This document shows, piece after piece, positions 18,063 through 27,715 of a DNA stretch of 64,000 bases. Numbering within the stretch: position 1 is the first letter of the stretch; each line of letters begins with the position of its first letter. The DNA comes from Pseudomonas viridiflava (GTDB lineage: Bacteria > Pseudomonadota > Gammaproteobacteria > Pseudomonadales > Pseudomonadaceae): NCBI GenBank assembly GCA_900596015.1, contig UVIF01000023.1, positions 496,001 to 560,000 on the forward strand, in the 5' to 3' direction. Under the pieces are notes generated by a model. It ran no database searches. It was not told the DNA's origin and saw nothing but the letters and a program-made list of their open reading frames with translations. The position numbers were made by a program, and so were the translations under genes.

Positions 18063-18250
18063 GACGCAATCGCTACGTTAACAATCTGGACTGGCCAGCG
18101 CTAAATCCAATACTTTGTGGCCTATTTTCTATATCGACCATTAAGACACAACATAACAGATTTGATGAGGCTTGAGTTTTGAGAATGATGCTTCGGTTGT
18201 TCAGTCTGTGACAGAAGCTTTGCACTACCCACAACTCTCCAAGGCACCCC

Positions 18251-19123
18251 ATGATCCGAGAACTCAAGACATTCATCTGCGTTGCGCAACGTGGCACCTT
18301 CGCGGCAGCCGGGCAGCAGGTGGGGCTGACGCAGTCGGCGGTCAGCGCGCAGATCAAGAGTCTCGAGCAGACCCTGGGTGTCAGGCTGTTCGATCGGACC
18401 GGGCGTGCGGCGACCATCAATGCTGCCGGGCAGCGGGCCATTCCGCTGGCTGAAGAGATCCTGCGGCTTTTCGAGCGTATGGGCGCGGCGGACAGTGGCA
18501 ATGATTTCCACGGCTCGCTGCGCATTGGCGCCATCGGCACGGTGCAAACCGGGATCCTGCCGCAGGCGTTGGTGGCGTTGAGAAAGCAGGCGCCTTTCAT
18601 CGAAACCCACCTGGTGCCGGGTGTGTCGTTGAACCTGCTCAGCCAGGTGGACGCGGGCGAGTTGGACCTGGCCATCATGATCAAGCCGCCGTTTGCGCTG
18701 CCCAAGGACCTGCATGCCGAAGTCATCGCGCGCGAGGCCTTCGTACTGATCGCGGCGAAGAACGTCCCAGGCGACGACCCGCTGGCGATCCTGGCGCAAC
18801 AGCCTTTTGTCCGGTATGACCGCGGCTCGTTCGGAGGCCGCCTGGTCACCCAGTTTCTCAAGGAACAGAAGCTCCATGTGCGGCAGGCACTGGAGCTGGA
18901 CGAGCTGGACGCCATTGTCAAAATGGTCGGCAGTGGCCTTGGCGTCGCGTTGGTCCCCAGGGCGGGTCTATGGCTGGAGCATTCGGCGGACGTGAGGGTG
19001 CTGGAGCTGCACGAGCTGACGTTTTTCCGGGAGATCGTATTGGTGTCGAAGTATCGGCAAAAGCACTCGGCACTTTTCAACATCTTCAGAAGCTGCGTTC
19101 TGGAGGCCGGTGATGTGGGATAA
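18251..19123 (+). CDS. LysR-family transcriptional regulator
   Basis: A 290-aa LysR regulator starting MIRELKTFICVAQRGTFAAAGQQVGLTQSAVSAQIK, in pieces the standard winged helix (residues 1-60). The effector domain follows (SLRIGAIGTVQTGILP...). It is divergent from hipBA, and upstream of a VOC protein and an MHS transporter on the same strand, which are its most likely targets. No operator could be assigned. Confidence 0.85.
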   Translation: MIRELKTFICVAQRGTFAAAGQQVGLTQSAVSAQIKSLEQTLGVRLFDRTGRAATINAAGQRAIPLAEEILRLFERMGAADSGNDFHGSLRIGAIGTVQTGILPQALVALRKQAPFIETHLVPGVSLNLLSQVDAGELDLAIMIKPPFALPKDLHAEVIAREAFVLIAAKNVPGDDPLAILAQQPFVRYDRGSFGGRLVTQFLKEQKLHVRQALELDELDAIVKMVGSGLGVALVPRAGLWLEHSADVRVLELHELTFFREIVLVSKYRQKHSALFNIFRSCVLEAGDVG

Positions 19124-19310
19124 CGATGCAGCGTTTACAGCCGAAGATTGAACCGCTGTGGGGCAGTATGAACAATCATGGTGCAAAATCCTGATCGAAT
19201 GCAGAATCAATCGAAATTTTCCGTGCTCAGAACACAGGATTTACGCTTTTATCTCACTCATCCACGGACAAGAATGGCTTCAGATCAAAACAAAGCCATA
19301 GGAAACCACC

Positions 19311-19736
19311 GTGAGCCTTTCTCCTTTTCATCTCGCAATACCTGTCTACGACCTGGCGGCCACACGTCATTTCTACGGTGAAGTGTTCGGGCTCTCCGAA
19401 GGCCGCTCGAGTGCGCAGTGGGTCGACTTCGATTTCTACGGCCATCAACTGGTTATTCACGAGCACCCCAAGACGGCTTCCCAGGAAAGCGTGCACAGCA
19501 ACCCCGTGGACGGTCACGATGTACCGGTCCCGCACTTCGGCATCATTCTGGAGTGGGCGCAGTGGGAGGCATTGGCCGAACGGCTGAAGGCGCGCGGTAC
19601 CCAGTTCGTCATCGAACCCTATATTCGTTTCCAGGGCCAGGTGGGTGAACAGGCCACCATGTTCCTCTTCGACCCGTGCGGCAACGCACTGGAGTTCAAG
19701 GCGTTCAAGGACATGAGTCAGCTGTTCGCCAAGTAA
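19311..19736 (+). CDS. VOC-family (glyoxalase/extradiol dioxygenase fold) protein
   Basis: A 141-aa single VOC protein. FHLAIPVYDLAATRHFYGEVFG carries the N-terminal metal His (PFHLA), PVPHFGIIL a second His, and FLFDPCGNALEFKAF the C-terminal Glu typical of VOC enzymes. The start is GTG at 19311. Possible roles include a ring-cleaving dioxygenase or a lyase; the substrate cannot be told. It sits between a LysR regulator and an MHS-type transporter and may handle the compound that the transporter brings in. Confidence 0.8.
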   Translation: MSLSPFHLAIPVYDLAATRHFYGEVFGLSEGRSSAQWVDFDFYGHQLVIHEHPKTASQESVHSNPVDGHDVPVPHFGIILEWAQWEALAERLKARGTQFVIEPYIRFQGQVGEQATMFLFDPCGNALEFKAFKDMSQLFAK

Positions 19737-19751
19737 TCCGTTACGCAGCGA

Positions 19752-19772
19752 CCGTCGCCAGCAGAGCGACGG
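19752..19772 (+). terminator. Possible hairpin terminator after the VOC gene
   Basis: CCGTCGC (19752-19758), a 7-nt loop and GCGACGG (19766-19772) form a short perfect stem 15 nt after the VOC stop codon. There is no T run, so it may not terminate alone. Confidence 0.35.
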
Positions 19773-19993
19773 CGCAACCAGGCCTCCTCCTCTTCCCCGA
19801 TTCAATTGCCAACCTCCCCTTGCAGCCGCCGCAGTGGCTTCGCAGTAAGGACGTTGCGCTTCGAACAAAGGCATCAGGGCATCCGCATGCAGTGCGCGGA
19901 TGGACGGTGCACTGCCGGTTTTTTGTTACGCCTTTTCAGGCAGCACTTTCTGCCATCCAATTTCCTGGCCTCGAGCCAAAGCGGGAGGTATTC

Positions 19994-21340
19994 ATGTCCG
20001 GTGTTCTTTCTGAAAGTAGCCCAATGCGGCGCACTGACGTCGAGGCAAGCGTCACCCAGGGCTCAGAGCATTCAGCCGTGGTTGCCAGGCGTGCAGCCAT
20101 GGCTTCGGCGACCGGCACTGCGGTGGAATATTACGAGTTCAGCATCTACGGCTACATGGCGACCATCATCGCGCCCCTGTTCTTTCCCGGTGACAATCCG
20201 GCAGCGGCCCTGCTCGCCACCCTGGCGGTGTTCGGCATCGCTTTCGTCATACGCCCGATCGGTGGCGTCCTGCTGGGTCGTCTGGCCGACCGTATCGGAC
20301 GACGTCGGGTGCTGCTCAGTACCGTGATCGGCATGGGCACCGCTACGGCGCTGATTGGCGTGCTGCCCACCACCGCGCAGATCGGCCTCGCCGCCCCTGT
20401 GTTGCTGGTGCTGTTGCGCTTGTCCCAAGGTTTCTTCGCCGGCGGCGAAGTGGTGGGCGCTGCGGCGTTCGTGGCGGAGTCTTCGCCCAACGGTCGGCGT
20501 GGTTTCTTCGGCGCGTTCACGCCGCTGGGGGTCGCCGTCGGTGGGGCGCTGGGGGCGATTGTCTGCGGTATCACCACCGGGCTGCTCAGCGCCGAGCAGT
20601 TGCAAGCCTGGGGCTGGCGGATTCCGTTCTTTCTGTCCATCCCGCTGGTGATCTTTTCGTTCCACATGCGCCACAACGTCGAGGAGACCCCGGAGTTCAA
20701 GGCGTTCCTGGCCAAGGACAAGCCTCCGGTTGCGCCGGTCAGGGAAGTGTTCGGCAAGAATCTGCCGGCGCTGTTGCGGGTCATCGTGTTCGCCTCTGCG
20801 CAGAATGCCGGCTATTTCATCGGCATGGTGTTCATGAACATCTACCTGACCACCTACCTGCATTTCGACAAGTCCAAGGTCTACTGGGTGATTGCGGTGA
20901 TCAGCCTGTGCATGGCGGGCATGATGCCGTTCTGGGGCGGCTTGTCGGACCGTATCGGTCGGCGCAAGGCCTTGGCCATCGGCTTCGTCGGCTATACCCT
21001 GCTGGTGGTGCCGATGATGATGCTGATGGACAGTGGCAGCCTGTGGATCGCGGCGCTGGCGATGTTTGTCGCCACCCTGCCCATGCCGATCGTGCAATCG
21101 GTGGGTTACCCGACCTACGCCGAGCAATTTCCGACTCGCGTGCGCTATACGGCGATGGCGATCAGCATCAACCTGGGTGCGATCCTGGGAGGCGGGATCA
21201 CACCCTATGTGGTGACTTCGATCATCACCCGGACCGGCAATCTGCTGGTACCGGGCTACTTCATGGCGGGCGCGGCGGTGTGTGCGCTGCTGGCCATCCT
21301 GACCTTGCGGGAAACGTCCAAGGGCAATCTGCTCAGATAG
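19994..21340 (+). CDS. MFS transporter of the metabolite:H+ symporter (MHS) family
   Basis: A 448-aa inner-membrane proton symporter. The N-terminal signature of the family is visible: ATGTAVEYYEFSIYGYMA. GRLADRIGRRRVLL and GGLSDRIGRRKALAI are the two inter-helix loops with the MFS DRxGRR motif. The family carries shikimate, proline/betaine, citrate and aromatic acids. The ATG at 19994 follows a GGGAGG ribosome-binding site; the longer open frame upstream to 19676 overlaps the VOC gene and is not used. The substrate is unknown. Confidence 0.88.
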   Translation: MSGVLSESSPMRRTDVEASVTQGSEHSAVVARRAAMASATGTAVEYYEFSIYGYMATIIAPLFFPGDNPAAALLATLAVFGIAFVIRPIGGVLLGRLADRIGRRRVLLSTVIGMGTATALIGVLPTTAQIGLAAPVLLVLLRLSQGFFAGGEVVGAAAFVAESSPNGRRGFFGAFTPLGVAVGGALGAIVCGITTGLLSAEQLQAWGWRIPFFLSIPLVIFSFHMRHNVEETPEFKAFLAKDKPPVAPVREVFGKNLPALLRVIVFASAQNAGYFIGMVFMNIYLTTYLHFDKSKVYWVIAVISLCMAGMMPFWGGLSDRIGRRKALAIGFVGYTLLVVPMMMLMDSGSLWIAALAMFVATLPMPIVQSVGYPTYAEQFPTRVRYTAMAISINLGAILGGGITPYVVTSIITRTGNLLVPGYFMAGAAVCALLAILTLRETSKGNLLR

Positions 21341-21364
21341 CCGCGGCAGCGGGAAACATCTGGT

Positions 21365-21395
21365 GTGCCTTTATCGCCAGCGACGATAAGGGCAC
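21365..21395 (+). terminator. Hairpin after the MHS transporter
   Basis: GTGCCTTTATCG (21365-21376) pairs with CGATAAGGGCAC (21384-21395) around a 7-nt loop with one G-T pair. It stands between the transporter and the ybhP operon. No long T run follows. A second hairpin, AGGGGC (21432-21437) with GCCCCT (21444-21449), lies closer to ybhP. Confidence 0.5.
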
Positions 21396-21472
21396 CGTTG
21401 AACCTTCACAATCGCTTCCGAGTCGGACCATAGGGGCCAAAGTGCCCCTGTCGTCCCCTCAGGAGCTTCAGC

Positions 21473-22255
21473 ATGACCACCCCCAATCCTCAGCCGTTAC
21501 CCCAGGACGCTGTGGCGGTAACTTCCCTGCATGTTCTGACGGTCAATACCCACAAGGGCTTCAGCCCGCTGAACCGGCGCTTCGTGCTGCCCGAGTTGCG
21601 CGAGGCTGTTCGCACGCTGGGCGCCGATGTGGTGTTCCTGCAGGAAGTGCTCGGGATGCATCGCTCCCACGGCCAGCGCTACGACAACTGGTCGGACGTT
21701 CCCCAATACGAATTCCTGGCTGACAGCATGTGGCCGGTGTACGCCTACGGCCGCAATGCGGTGTACCCGGACGGCGACCATGGCAACGCGCTGCTGTCCA
21801 AGTTTCCCATCGTGCGCCACGAAAACCTCGATGTCAGCGTCAATGGCACCGAGGAGCGTGGCCTGCTGCATTCGGTGCTAGCAGTACCGGGGCACGGAGA
21901 AGTGCACACCGTCTGCGTGCACCTGGGGCTGAGCGAAAGCCAGCGTCAGCAGCAACTGAAGTTGCTGTGTCGGCTGCTCGACAGCCTGGATCCGAAGGCT
22001 GCCGTCATCGTCGCCGGCGACTTCAACGACTGGCGCCTGCGCGCCGATGAGGCCTTGGCCGACTGCAACATGACCGAGGTGTTCGTCGAAGCCTTCGGCA
22101 GGCATGCCAAGACGTTCCCAGCCCGCCTGCCGCTGCTCAGGCTCGACCGTATCTACATTCGCAACGCGACTGCGCACCTGCCCAAGGTGCTGTCGCGTAA
22201 ACCCTGGTCCCATCTTTCCGATCATGTGCCCCTCGCAGTGGAGGTTCGCCTATGA
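21473..22255 (+). CDS. ybhP: Endonuclease/exonuclease/phosphatase-family protein YbhP
   Basis: A 260-aa EEP-fold hydrolase. Motifs: LTVNTHKG (metal-site Asn), FLQEVLG (metal Glu), HGNALLSK, AGDFNDWR and SDHVPLAVEV (the catalytic Asp-His end). It overlaps clsB by 4 nt (ATGA). The order ybhP-clsB-ybhN is the same as in E. coli, so a role in lipid head-group or membrane metabolism is likely, but the exact substrate of YbhP is unknown. Confidence 0.9.
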   Translation: MTTPNPQPLPQDAVAVTSLHVLTVNTHKGFSPLNRRFVLPELREAVRTLGADVVFLQEVLGMHRSHGQRYDNWSDVPQYEFLADSMWPVYAYGRNAVYPDGDHGNALLSKFPIVRHENLDVSVNGTEERGLLHSVLAVPGHGEVHTVCVHLGLSESQRQQQLKLLCRLLDSLDPKAAVIVAGDFNDWRLRADEALADCNMTEVFVEAFGRHAKTFPARLPLLRLDRIYIRNATAHLPKVLSRKPWSHLSDHVPLAVEVRL

Positions 22256-23490
22256 GCGAGCAATGGCGTGACAACAATGAAATCCAGCTGCTGATCAACG
22301 GTGAGGAGTTCTTCCCGGCAGTGTTCGAGGCTATCGGCCAGGCTCGCGAGGAAGTGTTGATCGAAACCTTCATCATTTACGAAGACGAAGTGGGCAAGGA
22401 TCTGCAGCGCGTGCTGATCGAGGCGGCGCAACGCGGCGTGCGTGTGGAAGTGCTGGTGGACGGTTACGGCACGGCGGAGCTGAGCACGCAGTTCCTGCGT
22501 GAGCTGTCCGATGCGGGCGTGAAACTGTTGGCCTTCGACCCGCAGCCGCGGGTGATGGGCGTACGCACCAACCTGTTTCGTCGGCTGCACCGCAAGATCG
22601 CGGTCATCGACGGCGAAATCGGTTTCGTCGGTGGCATCAACTACAGTTCCGACCACCTGGCGGACTCCGGCGACCCGATGGCCAAGCAGGACTATGCCGT
22701 GCGGGTACGAGGCCCCATCGTGGCCGACCTGCACCGAGCCACCCTGGCGCTGCTCGACCGCACCAGCAAGGTCGTGCGCGACCGTGCGCCATGGCGCTCG
22801 CGCAGCCCGTCGCCCGATGCCGACAGTGCGAGCGCGCGGCTGCTGCTGACCATTCGCGACAACAATGAACACACCACCGATATCGAGGACCACTACCTCA
22901 AGGCGATTCGTGGTGCGCGTGAACGGATCATCATCGCCAACGCCTACTTCTTCCCCGGCTACCGTTTTCTGCGCGAGCTGCGCAACGCAGCCCGCCGCGG
23001 TGTCGACGTGACCCTGATACTGCAGGGCATGCCCGACATGCCGCTGGTGCGCCTGTGCTCGCGCCTGCTCTACAACTATCTGCTGCGTGACGGCGTGGTC
23101 ATCCGCGAGTACTGCCAGCGTCCGCTGCATGGCAAGGTCGCAGTGGTGGACCGCGAATGGTCGACCGTGGGCTCCAGCAACCTCGACCCGCTGAGCCTGT
23201 CGCTCAACCTGGAAGGCAACCTGATCATCAAGGACCGCCGCTTCAACCAGCGGCTACACGATCACCTGCAGGAACTGGCCGAAAGCACCTGCAAGTCGAT
23301 CAGCCTGCAACGGGTTCTGCGCGGGTACTGGTGGCGCGCGCCGATCATCTTTCTGACCTTCCACTTCCTGCGCCACTTTCCGGCCATGGTGGGGTTCATT
23401 CCTGCGCATTCGCCCAAGCTGGTACCGCTGATCGACGTTGAGCCGCAGCATTGCCAGGCGCCTGCCCTGGACCGCAAGGAGACGGTATGA
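22252..23490 (+). CDS. clsB: Cardiolipin synthase B (phospholipase D family)
   Basis: A 412-aa PLD-superfamily enzyme with two HKD motifs: H113-RK115-x4-D120 (LHRKIAVID) and H293-GK295-x4-D300 (LHGKVAVVD). ClsB makes cardiolipin from phosphatidylglycerol and can use phosphatidylethanolamine. Unlike ClsA it lacks N-terminal membrane helices, which fits this sequence. It overlaps both neighbours by 4 nt, so the three genes are tightly coupled. Confidence 0.93.
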   Translation: MSEQWRDNNEIQLLINGEEFFPAVFEAIGQAREEVLIETFIIYEDEVGKDLQRVLIEAAQRGVRVEVLVDGYGTAELSTQFLRELSDAGVKLLAFDPQPRVMGVRTNLFRRLHRKIAVIDGEIGFVGGINYSSDHLADSGDPMAKQDYAVRVRGPIVADLHRATLALLDRTSKVVRDRAPWRSRSPSPDADSASARLLLTIRDNNEHTTDIEDHYLKAIRGARERIIIANAYFFPGYRFLRELRNAARRGVDVTLILQGMPDMPLVRLCSRLLYNYLLRDGVVIREYCQRPLHGKVAVVDREWSTVGSSNLDPLSLSLNLEGNLIIKDRRFNQRLHDHLQELAESTCKSISLQRVLRGYWWRAPIIFLTFHFLRHFPAMVGFIPAHSPKLVPLIDVEPQHCQAPALDRKETV

Positions 23491-24485
23491 GCACCGCGCC
23501 GCAGAATGCACAAGGGAAGTCGTCCAAATCCAGCAAGTGGGTATGGGCCAAGCGCATCATGACCGTGCTGTGCTTCATCCTGGTCCCGGTGCTGGTGTTT
23601 ATGCTGGTGAAAAACCTCGACTGGCAGGAGGTCAAGCATGCGCTGAGCTCCTACAAGCTGAGCACCTTGCTGATCGGTGCCGGCATCGTCGCAGCCAGCT
23701 ACCTGACGTTCGCCAGCTATGACTTGCTGGCCAAGCGTTACATCGGCCACGAAGTGCCCAGTCGGCAGGTGCTGCCATTGGCCTTCGTGTGCTACGCGTT
23801 CAACCTCAACCTGGGCTCGTGGGTCGGTGGGATAGCCCTGCGTTATCGCCTGTACTCCAAGCTGGGTCTGGATGTGCCGGCCATCACCAAGATTCTCAGC
23901 CTGTGCCTGATCACCAACTGGCTGGGTTACCTGTTCGTGGCCGGTACGCTGTTCGCGATGGGCCTGCCGGCGCTGCCCGAAGGTTTCAAGATCGGCAGTA
24001 CCGGGCTGCAGATCATCGGCGTGGTGATCATCCTGCTTGGGCTGGCATACCTGGCGGCCTGCCGCTTCTCGAAGAAACGCACCTGGACGATACGCAAGCA
24101 GGAAATCCTCCTGCCCTCGTTCAAGATGGCGCTGACCCAAGCCTGTCTGGGCGCGCTGAACTGGAGCCTGATGGGCTTGCTGGTGTGGTCGCTGCTGCCC
24201 GAGAAAGTCGGCTATCCGACCATTCTGGCGATCCTGCTGATCAGCAGCATTGCCGGTGTGATCACCCACATCCCAGCCGGCCTGGGTGTATTGGAGACCA
24301 TCTTCATCACCCTGCTGCAGGGGCAATACTCCAAAGGTGCGCTGCTCGCCGCATTGATTGCCTACCGTGCGCTGTATTTCCTGCTACCGCTGGCGATTGC
24401 CTGCGTGGTGTACCTGGTGCTGGAGAAACGCACCCGAACCATCGAGAAAGACCGCGAATCGGGCGCCAGCAGCGGCGCTGGATAG
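23487..24485 (+). CDS. ybhN: YbhN/LPG_synthase_TM-family membrane protein
   Basis: A 332-aa integral membrane protein with about 8 predicted helices (for example VLCFILVPVLVFMLV, LLIGAGIVAASYLTFASYDLLA, GVITHIPAGLGVLETIFITLL). It belongs to the UPF0104/lysylphosphatidylglycerol-synthase transmembrane family, without the catalytic synthetase domain. The ATG at 23487 overlaps the clsB stop and is chosen over the 23451 frame opening. It is the last gene of ybhP-clsB-ybhN. Lipid transport or flipping is a guess. Confidence 0.9.
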   Translation: MSTAPQNAQGKSSKSSKWVWAKRIMTVLCFILVPVLVFMLVKNLDWQEVKHALSSYKLSTLLIGAGIVAASYLTFASYDLLAKRYIGHEVPSRQVLPLAFVCYAFNLNLGSWVGGIALRYRLYSKLGLDVPAITKILSLCLITNWLGYLFVAGTLFAMGLPALPEGFKIGSTGLQIIGVVIILLGLAYLAACRFSKKRTWTIRKQEILLPSFKMALTQACLGALNWSLMGLLVWSLLPEKVGYPTILAILLISSIAGVITHIPAGLGVLETIFITLLQGQYSKGALLAALIAYRALYFLLPLAIACVVYLVLEKRTRTIEKDRESGASSGAG

Positions 24486-24494
24486 TGGTGTGAG

Positions 24495-26531
24495 CTAACG
24501 CCTGACCAACATCGAGCGCACGGTGTGGGTCAGGTGGTCCAGAGTGAATGGTTTGGTGAGCACATGGACGATGGCGCCCGGTATCTCGTCGCTGGCCGCG
24601 GTCTGATCCGCATAGCCGGTGATGAACAGCACTTTCAGGCCGGGCTCCAATGCCCAGGCGGCATCTGCCACCTGACGGCCATCGAGGCCACCCGGCAGGC
24701 CGATGTCGGTGATCAACAGGTCGGCCCTCAAGCCGCCCTGTACCAGTGACAGGCCCTCCACGCCATTGGCCGCTTCCAGCACTCGGTAGCCCTTCTCCCG
24801 CAACGCCTCGCCCACCATCTGCCGCAACGTTCCTTCGTCGTCGATCAACACGATGGTTTCACCAGTGGCTACGGTGTCTGGCAGGGCTCCGGTCACTACC
24901 GGCAGCGTCGCACCGATCTCGCCGGTGTGTCGCGGCAGAAACAGGTGCATTGCGGTGCCCTGCCCCGGTGAGGAATCGACACGGATCTGCCCGCCCGACT
25001 GGCGGACGAAGCCGTACACCATCGACAGGCCCAGGCCGGTGCCCTGACCCAGTGGCTTGGTGGTGAAGAACGGATCGAATACCCGTGCGATGGTCTGCGG
25101 ATCCATGCCCGTGCCGCTGTCGGTCACGCTCAGGCACACGTACTGGCCCGGCTGCAGATCGTTCTCGGTGCGGGCTCGGGCGAACTGATGGTGATTGCGC
25201 GCGCGCAACCACAGGCTGCCACCCCCCGGCATTGCATCACGGGCGTTGATGCAGAGGTTGAGCAGCGCGCTTTCCAACTGGTTGGCGTCCACCCGCACCC
25301 ACCAGACATCGTCGTCGCCCTGGGCACTGAACTCGATGCTCGGGCCCAGCGTCTGGCGCACCAGGTCTTCGAGGTCGGCGATCAGGGACTTGGGCTCGAC
25401 AGCCCGTGGCGCCAGGGTTTGACGACGCGAGAACGCCAGCAGCCGATGAGTCAGGGTCGCGGCCCGGGCCGACGCCCCCTGTGCAGCGTCGATGTACCGC
25501 TTGAGCTCGCCGATGCGGCCCTGTTCGACACGTTGACGCAGCAGTTCCAGGCTGGCACTGATACCGGTCAACAGGTTGTTGAAGTCGTGGGCAAGCCCGC
25601 CGGTCAACTGCCCGACCGCTTCCATCTTGAGGCTGTGGCGCAGTTGTTCTTCGACCTGCTGCAGCATCAGCGCACGCTCGCGCTCTTCGGTCACGTCACG
25701 GCCTACGGAGTGGAACGAGTCTTCGGCAGGCACCGCTGCCCAGGCAATCCAACGGTAACTGCCGTCGCGGTGGCGCAGGCGGCAGGTCATGTCATGCAGG
25801 CGTTCGCCGCGATACAGCGGCACCATCGCGACCGCTACCGCTTCATGATCGTCGGGGTGGATCAGGTCGATGGCGTGATGGCCAACCAGGTCCTCGGCGC
25901 TCCAGCCCAGCACCCGCGACCAGGCCGGATTGATGGCTGTGATTTCGAGCCTGCGGCTGGCCACCAACATGATGTCGGATGAAAGGTCCCAGAACCGGTT
26001 GCGTTCGACCGTACGCGCCATGGCTTCACGCTCGAAGCCTTCGGCTGCCTGCTCGGCCTTGTCCCTGGCCTGCAATGTCGCGGTGGTTTCGATGACCGTG
26101 TCGAGCATGCCCACGATGGTGCCATGTTCGTCGCGTACAGGGCTGTAGCAGAACGTGAAATACGCCTGCTCGGCCCTGCCGTTGCGCTGGATGACCAGCG
26201 GGAAGTCCTCGATGAAAGTCGCTTCGCCCTGGAAGGCGCGCGTCATGATCGGCTCGATGTCGTCCCACACTTCGTTCCAGACGATGTGCATCGGCACCCC
26301 GAGCGCCGGCGGCTTGCCCGCCAGCAAGGGCTCGAACGCATCGTTGTACAGGGTGATGCGCTCGCCTCCCCAGGCCAGACAGCCGGGGAAGCGTGATGCC
26401 AGCAGCATATCGACGGCGATGCGCAGGGCGGCGGGCCAACTGTGGATCGGCCCCAGCGGCGTCGCGGCCCAGTCGTGGCAGCGTACTTTCTCGCTCATGC
26501 CCTCTCGGGAAAAGGGAAACGGGTGGGTCAT
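24495..26531 (-). CDS. Hybrid sensor histidine kinase (PAS-PAS-HisKA-HATPase-REC)
   Basis: A 678-aa hybrid kinase without membrane segments. The order is a first PAS-like domain (about 30-150), a second PAS/PAC (about 185-300), HisKA with GGLAHDFNN (phospho-acceptor His), HATPase_c (LCINARDAM, DSGTGMD, FDPFFTTK, GQGTGLGLSM) and a C-terminal receiver (LIDDE, acceptor Asp in LITDIGLPGG, Lys in LTKPF). It probably signals through phosphotransfer to another protein, as no response regulator is adjacent. The start MTHPFPFSREG at 26531 is preferred over 26594; its ribosome-binding site is weak, so this is uncertain. It is convergent with ybhN, 9 nt apart. Confidence 0.85.
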   Translation of the reverse strand: MTHPFPFSREGMSEKVRCHDWAATPLGPIHSWPAALRIAVDMLLASRFPGCLAWGGERITLYNDAFEPLLAGKPPALGVPMHIVWNEVWDDIEPIMTRAFQGEATFIEDFPLVIQRNGRAEQAYFTFCYSPVRDEHGTIVGMLDTVIETTATLQARDKAEQAAEGFEREAMARTVERNRFWDLSSDIMLVASRRLEITAINPAWSRVLGWSAEDLVGHHAIDLIHPDDHEAVAVAMVPLYRGERLHDMTCRLRHRDGSYRWIAWAAVPAEDSFHSVGRDVTEERERALMLQQVEEQLRHSLKMEAVGQLTGGLAHDFNNLLTGISASLELLRQRVEQGRIGELKRYIDAAQGASARAATLTHRLLAFSRRQTLAPRAVEPKSLIADLEDLVRQTLGPSIEFSAQGDDDVWWVRVDANQLESALLNLCINARDAMPGGGSLWLRARNHHQFARARTENDLQPGQYVCLSVTDSGTGMDPQTIARVFDPFFTTKPLGQGTGLGLSMVYGFVRQSGGQIRVDSSPGQGTAMHLFLPRHTGEIGATLPVVTGALPDTVATGETIVLIDDEGTLRQMVGEALREKGYRVLEAANGVEGLSLVQGGLRADLLITDIGLPGGLDGRQVADAAWALEPGLKVLFITGYADQTAASDEIPGAIVHVLTKPFTLDHLTHTVRSMLVRR

Positions 26532-26609
26532 GTTCAACTCGGGCAGTGGATCGCCCGGCAACGATAGCATCCGCGCGATTCTTCGGCGACCCACCTGCGT
26601 CCAGCTCTG

Positions 26610-27605
26610 TCAGGCGAAACCGGTCACCACGTGTGGTACGTAGGGGCTTTCGAGCCGCGCCGTTTCCTCTTCGCTCAACGACAGTTGCAGGGCAGCCAGG
26701 GCATCGTCCAACTGCACGGCTTTGGAAGCACCGACGATGGGCGCCGACACGCCGCGCTTGTTCAACACCCACGCCAGCGCTACCTGCGCCATGGGCACGC
26801 CGCGTTCCTTGGCGATCTGCTCGACCACGTCGATCACCTTGCCATCCTCGACCTCGGTGGCGGCATAGAACGACTGCCCGGAAATGTCGGTGCGGGTACG
26901 TTCGGTCTGCATCCCGTGCGGGCGGGTCAGCCGGCCGCGGGCCATCGGGCTCCAGGGCATCAGGCCGACGCCCTGATCCAGGCACAGGGGAATCATTTCG
27001 CGCTCTTCTTCGCGATAGATGAGGTTGAGGTAGTTCTGCATCGAGACGAACCGGCTCCAACCGTTGCTGGCCGCGACCTGCTGGGCCTTGGCGAATTGCC
27101 AGGCGTACATCGACGACGCCCCGATGTAGCGCGCCTTGCCTGCTTTCACCACGTCGTGCAGGGCTTCCATGGTTTCTTCGATCGGCGTGTGATAGTCCCA
27201 GCGATGAATCTGATAGAGGTCGACATAGTCGGTGCCCAACCGCTGCAGGCTTGCATCGATACTGGCCATGATCGCCTTGCGCGACAGGCCCTGCTCATTG
27301 GGCTTTTTCGAGCCTTCCCACATGTTGGCCGGAAAGAACACCTTGGTGGCGATCACGGTTTCTTCGCGACGGGTGAACTCCTTGAGCAATTTGCCGACGA
27401 TGACTTCGGAGGTGCCGGCCGAGTAGCTGTTGGCCGTATCGAAGAAGTTGATGCCCTGCTCCACCGCATGCTTGATGATCGGCCGACTGGCATCCTCGCC
27501 CAAGGTCCAGGGGTGGGTACCGGCATCCGGCTCGCCGAAGGTCATGCAGCCCAGGCACAGGCGGGAGATGTCCAGGCCAGTGTTGCCCAGCTTGACGTAG
27601 TTCAT
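26610..27605 (-). CDS. Aldo/keto reductase
   Basis: A 331-aa cytoplasmic NADPH-dependent oxidoreductase. It has the start GNTGLDISRLCLGCMTFG, FFDTANSYSAG with catalytic Asp and Tyr, ATKVFF (Lys) and the HRWD segment where His is part of the tetrad (YQIHRWDY). The C-terminal PIVGASK binds NADPH. It resembles YajO/Gpr-type reductases of broad carbonyl range. The LysR gene 110 nt upstream on the same strand may control it. Confidence 0.88.
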   Translation of the reverse strand: MNYVKLGNTGLDISRLCLGCMTFGEPDAGTHPWTLGEDASRPIIKHAVEQGINFFDTANSYSAGTSEVIVGKLLKEFTRREETVIATKVFFPANMWEGSKKPNEQGLSRKAIMASIDASLQRLGTDYVDLYQIHRWDYHTPIEETMEALHDVVKAGKARYIGASSMYAWQFAKAQQVAASNGWSRFVSMQNYLNLIYREEEREMIPLCLDQGVGLMPWSPMARGRLTRPHGMQTERTRTDISGQSFYAATEVEDGKVIDVVEQIAKERGVPMAQVALAWVLNKRGVSAPIVGASKAVQLDDALAALQLSLSEEETARLESPYVPHVVTGFA

Positions 27606-27715
27606 GGAAAGGCTCCTGCGGGGGACCGCGCGACATGCCGGTCCGATGCCTTTACCTTAGCGCCCACTCCGACCGGACATAACCCCCAGGCGTCGCACCT
27701 GAGCTATGCAGAAAT

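Noticed and set aside
18073..19083. 336-aa minus-strand frame over the LysR gene
   Set aside because: Ser/Cys/Arg-rich shadow of a clear LysR gene.
19676..19993. N-terminal extension of the MHS transporter
   Set aside because: It would overlap the VOC gene; ATG 19994 has a good ribosome-binding site and the right family start.
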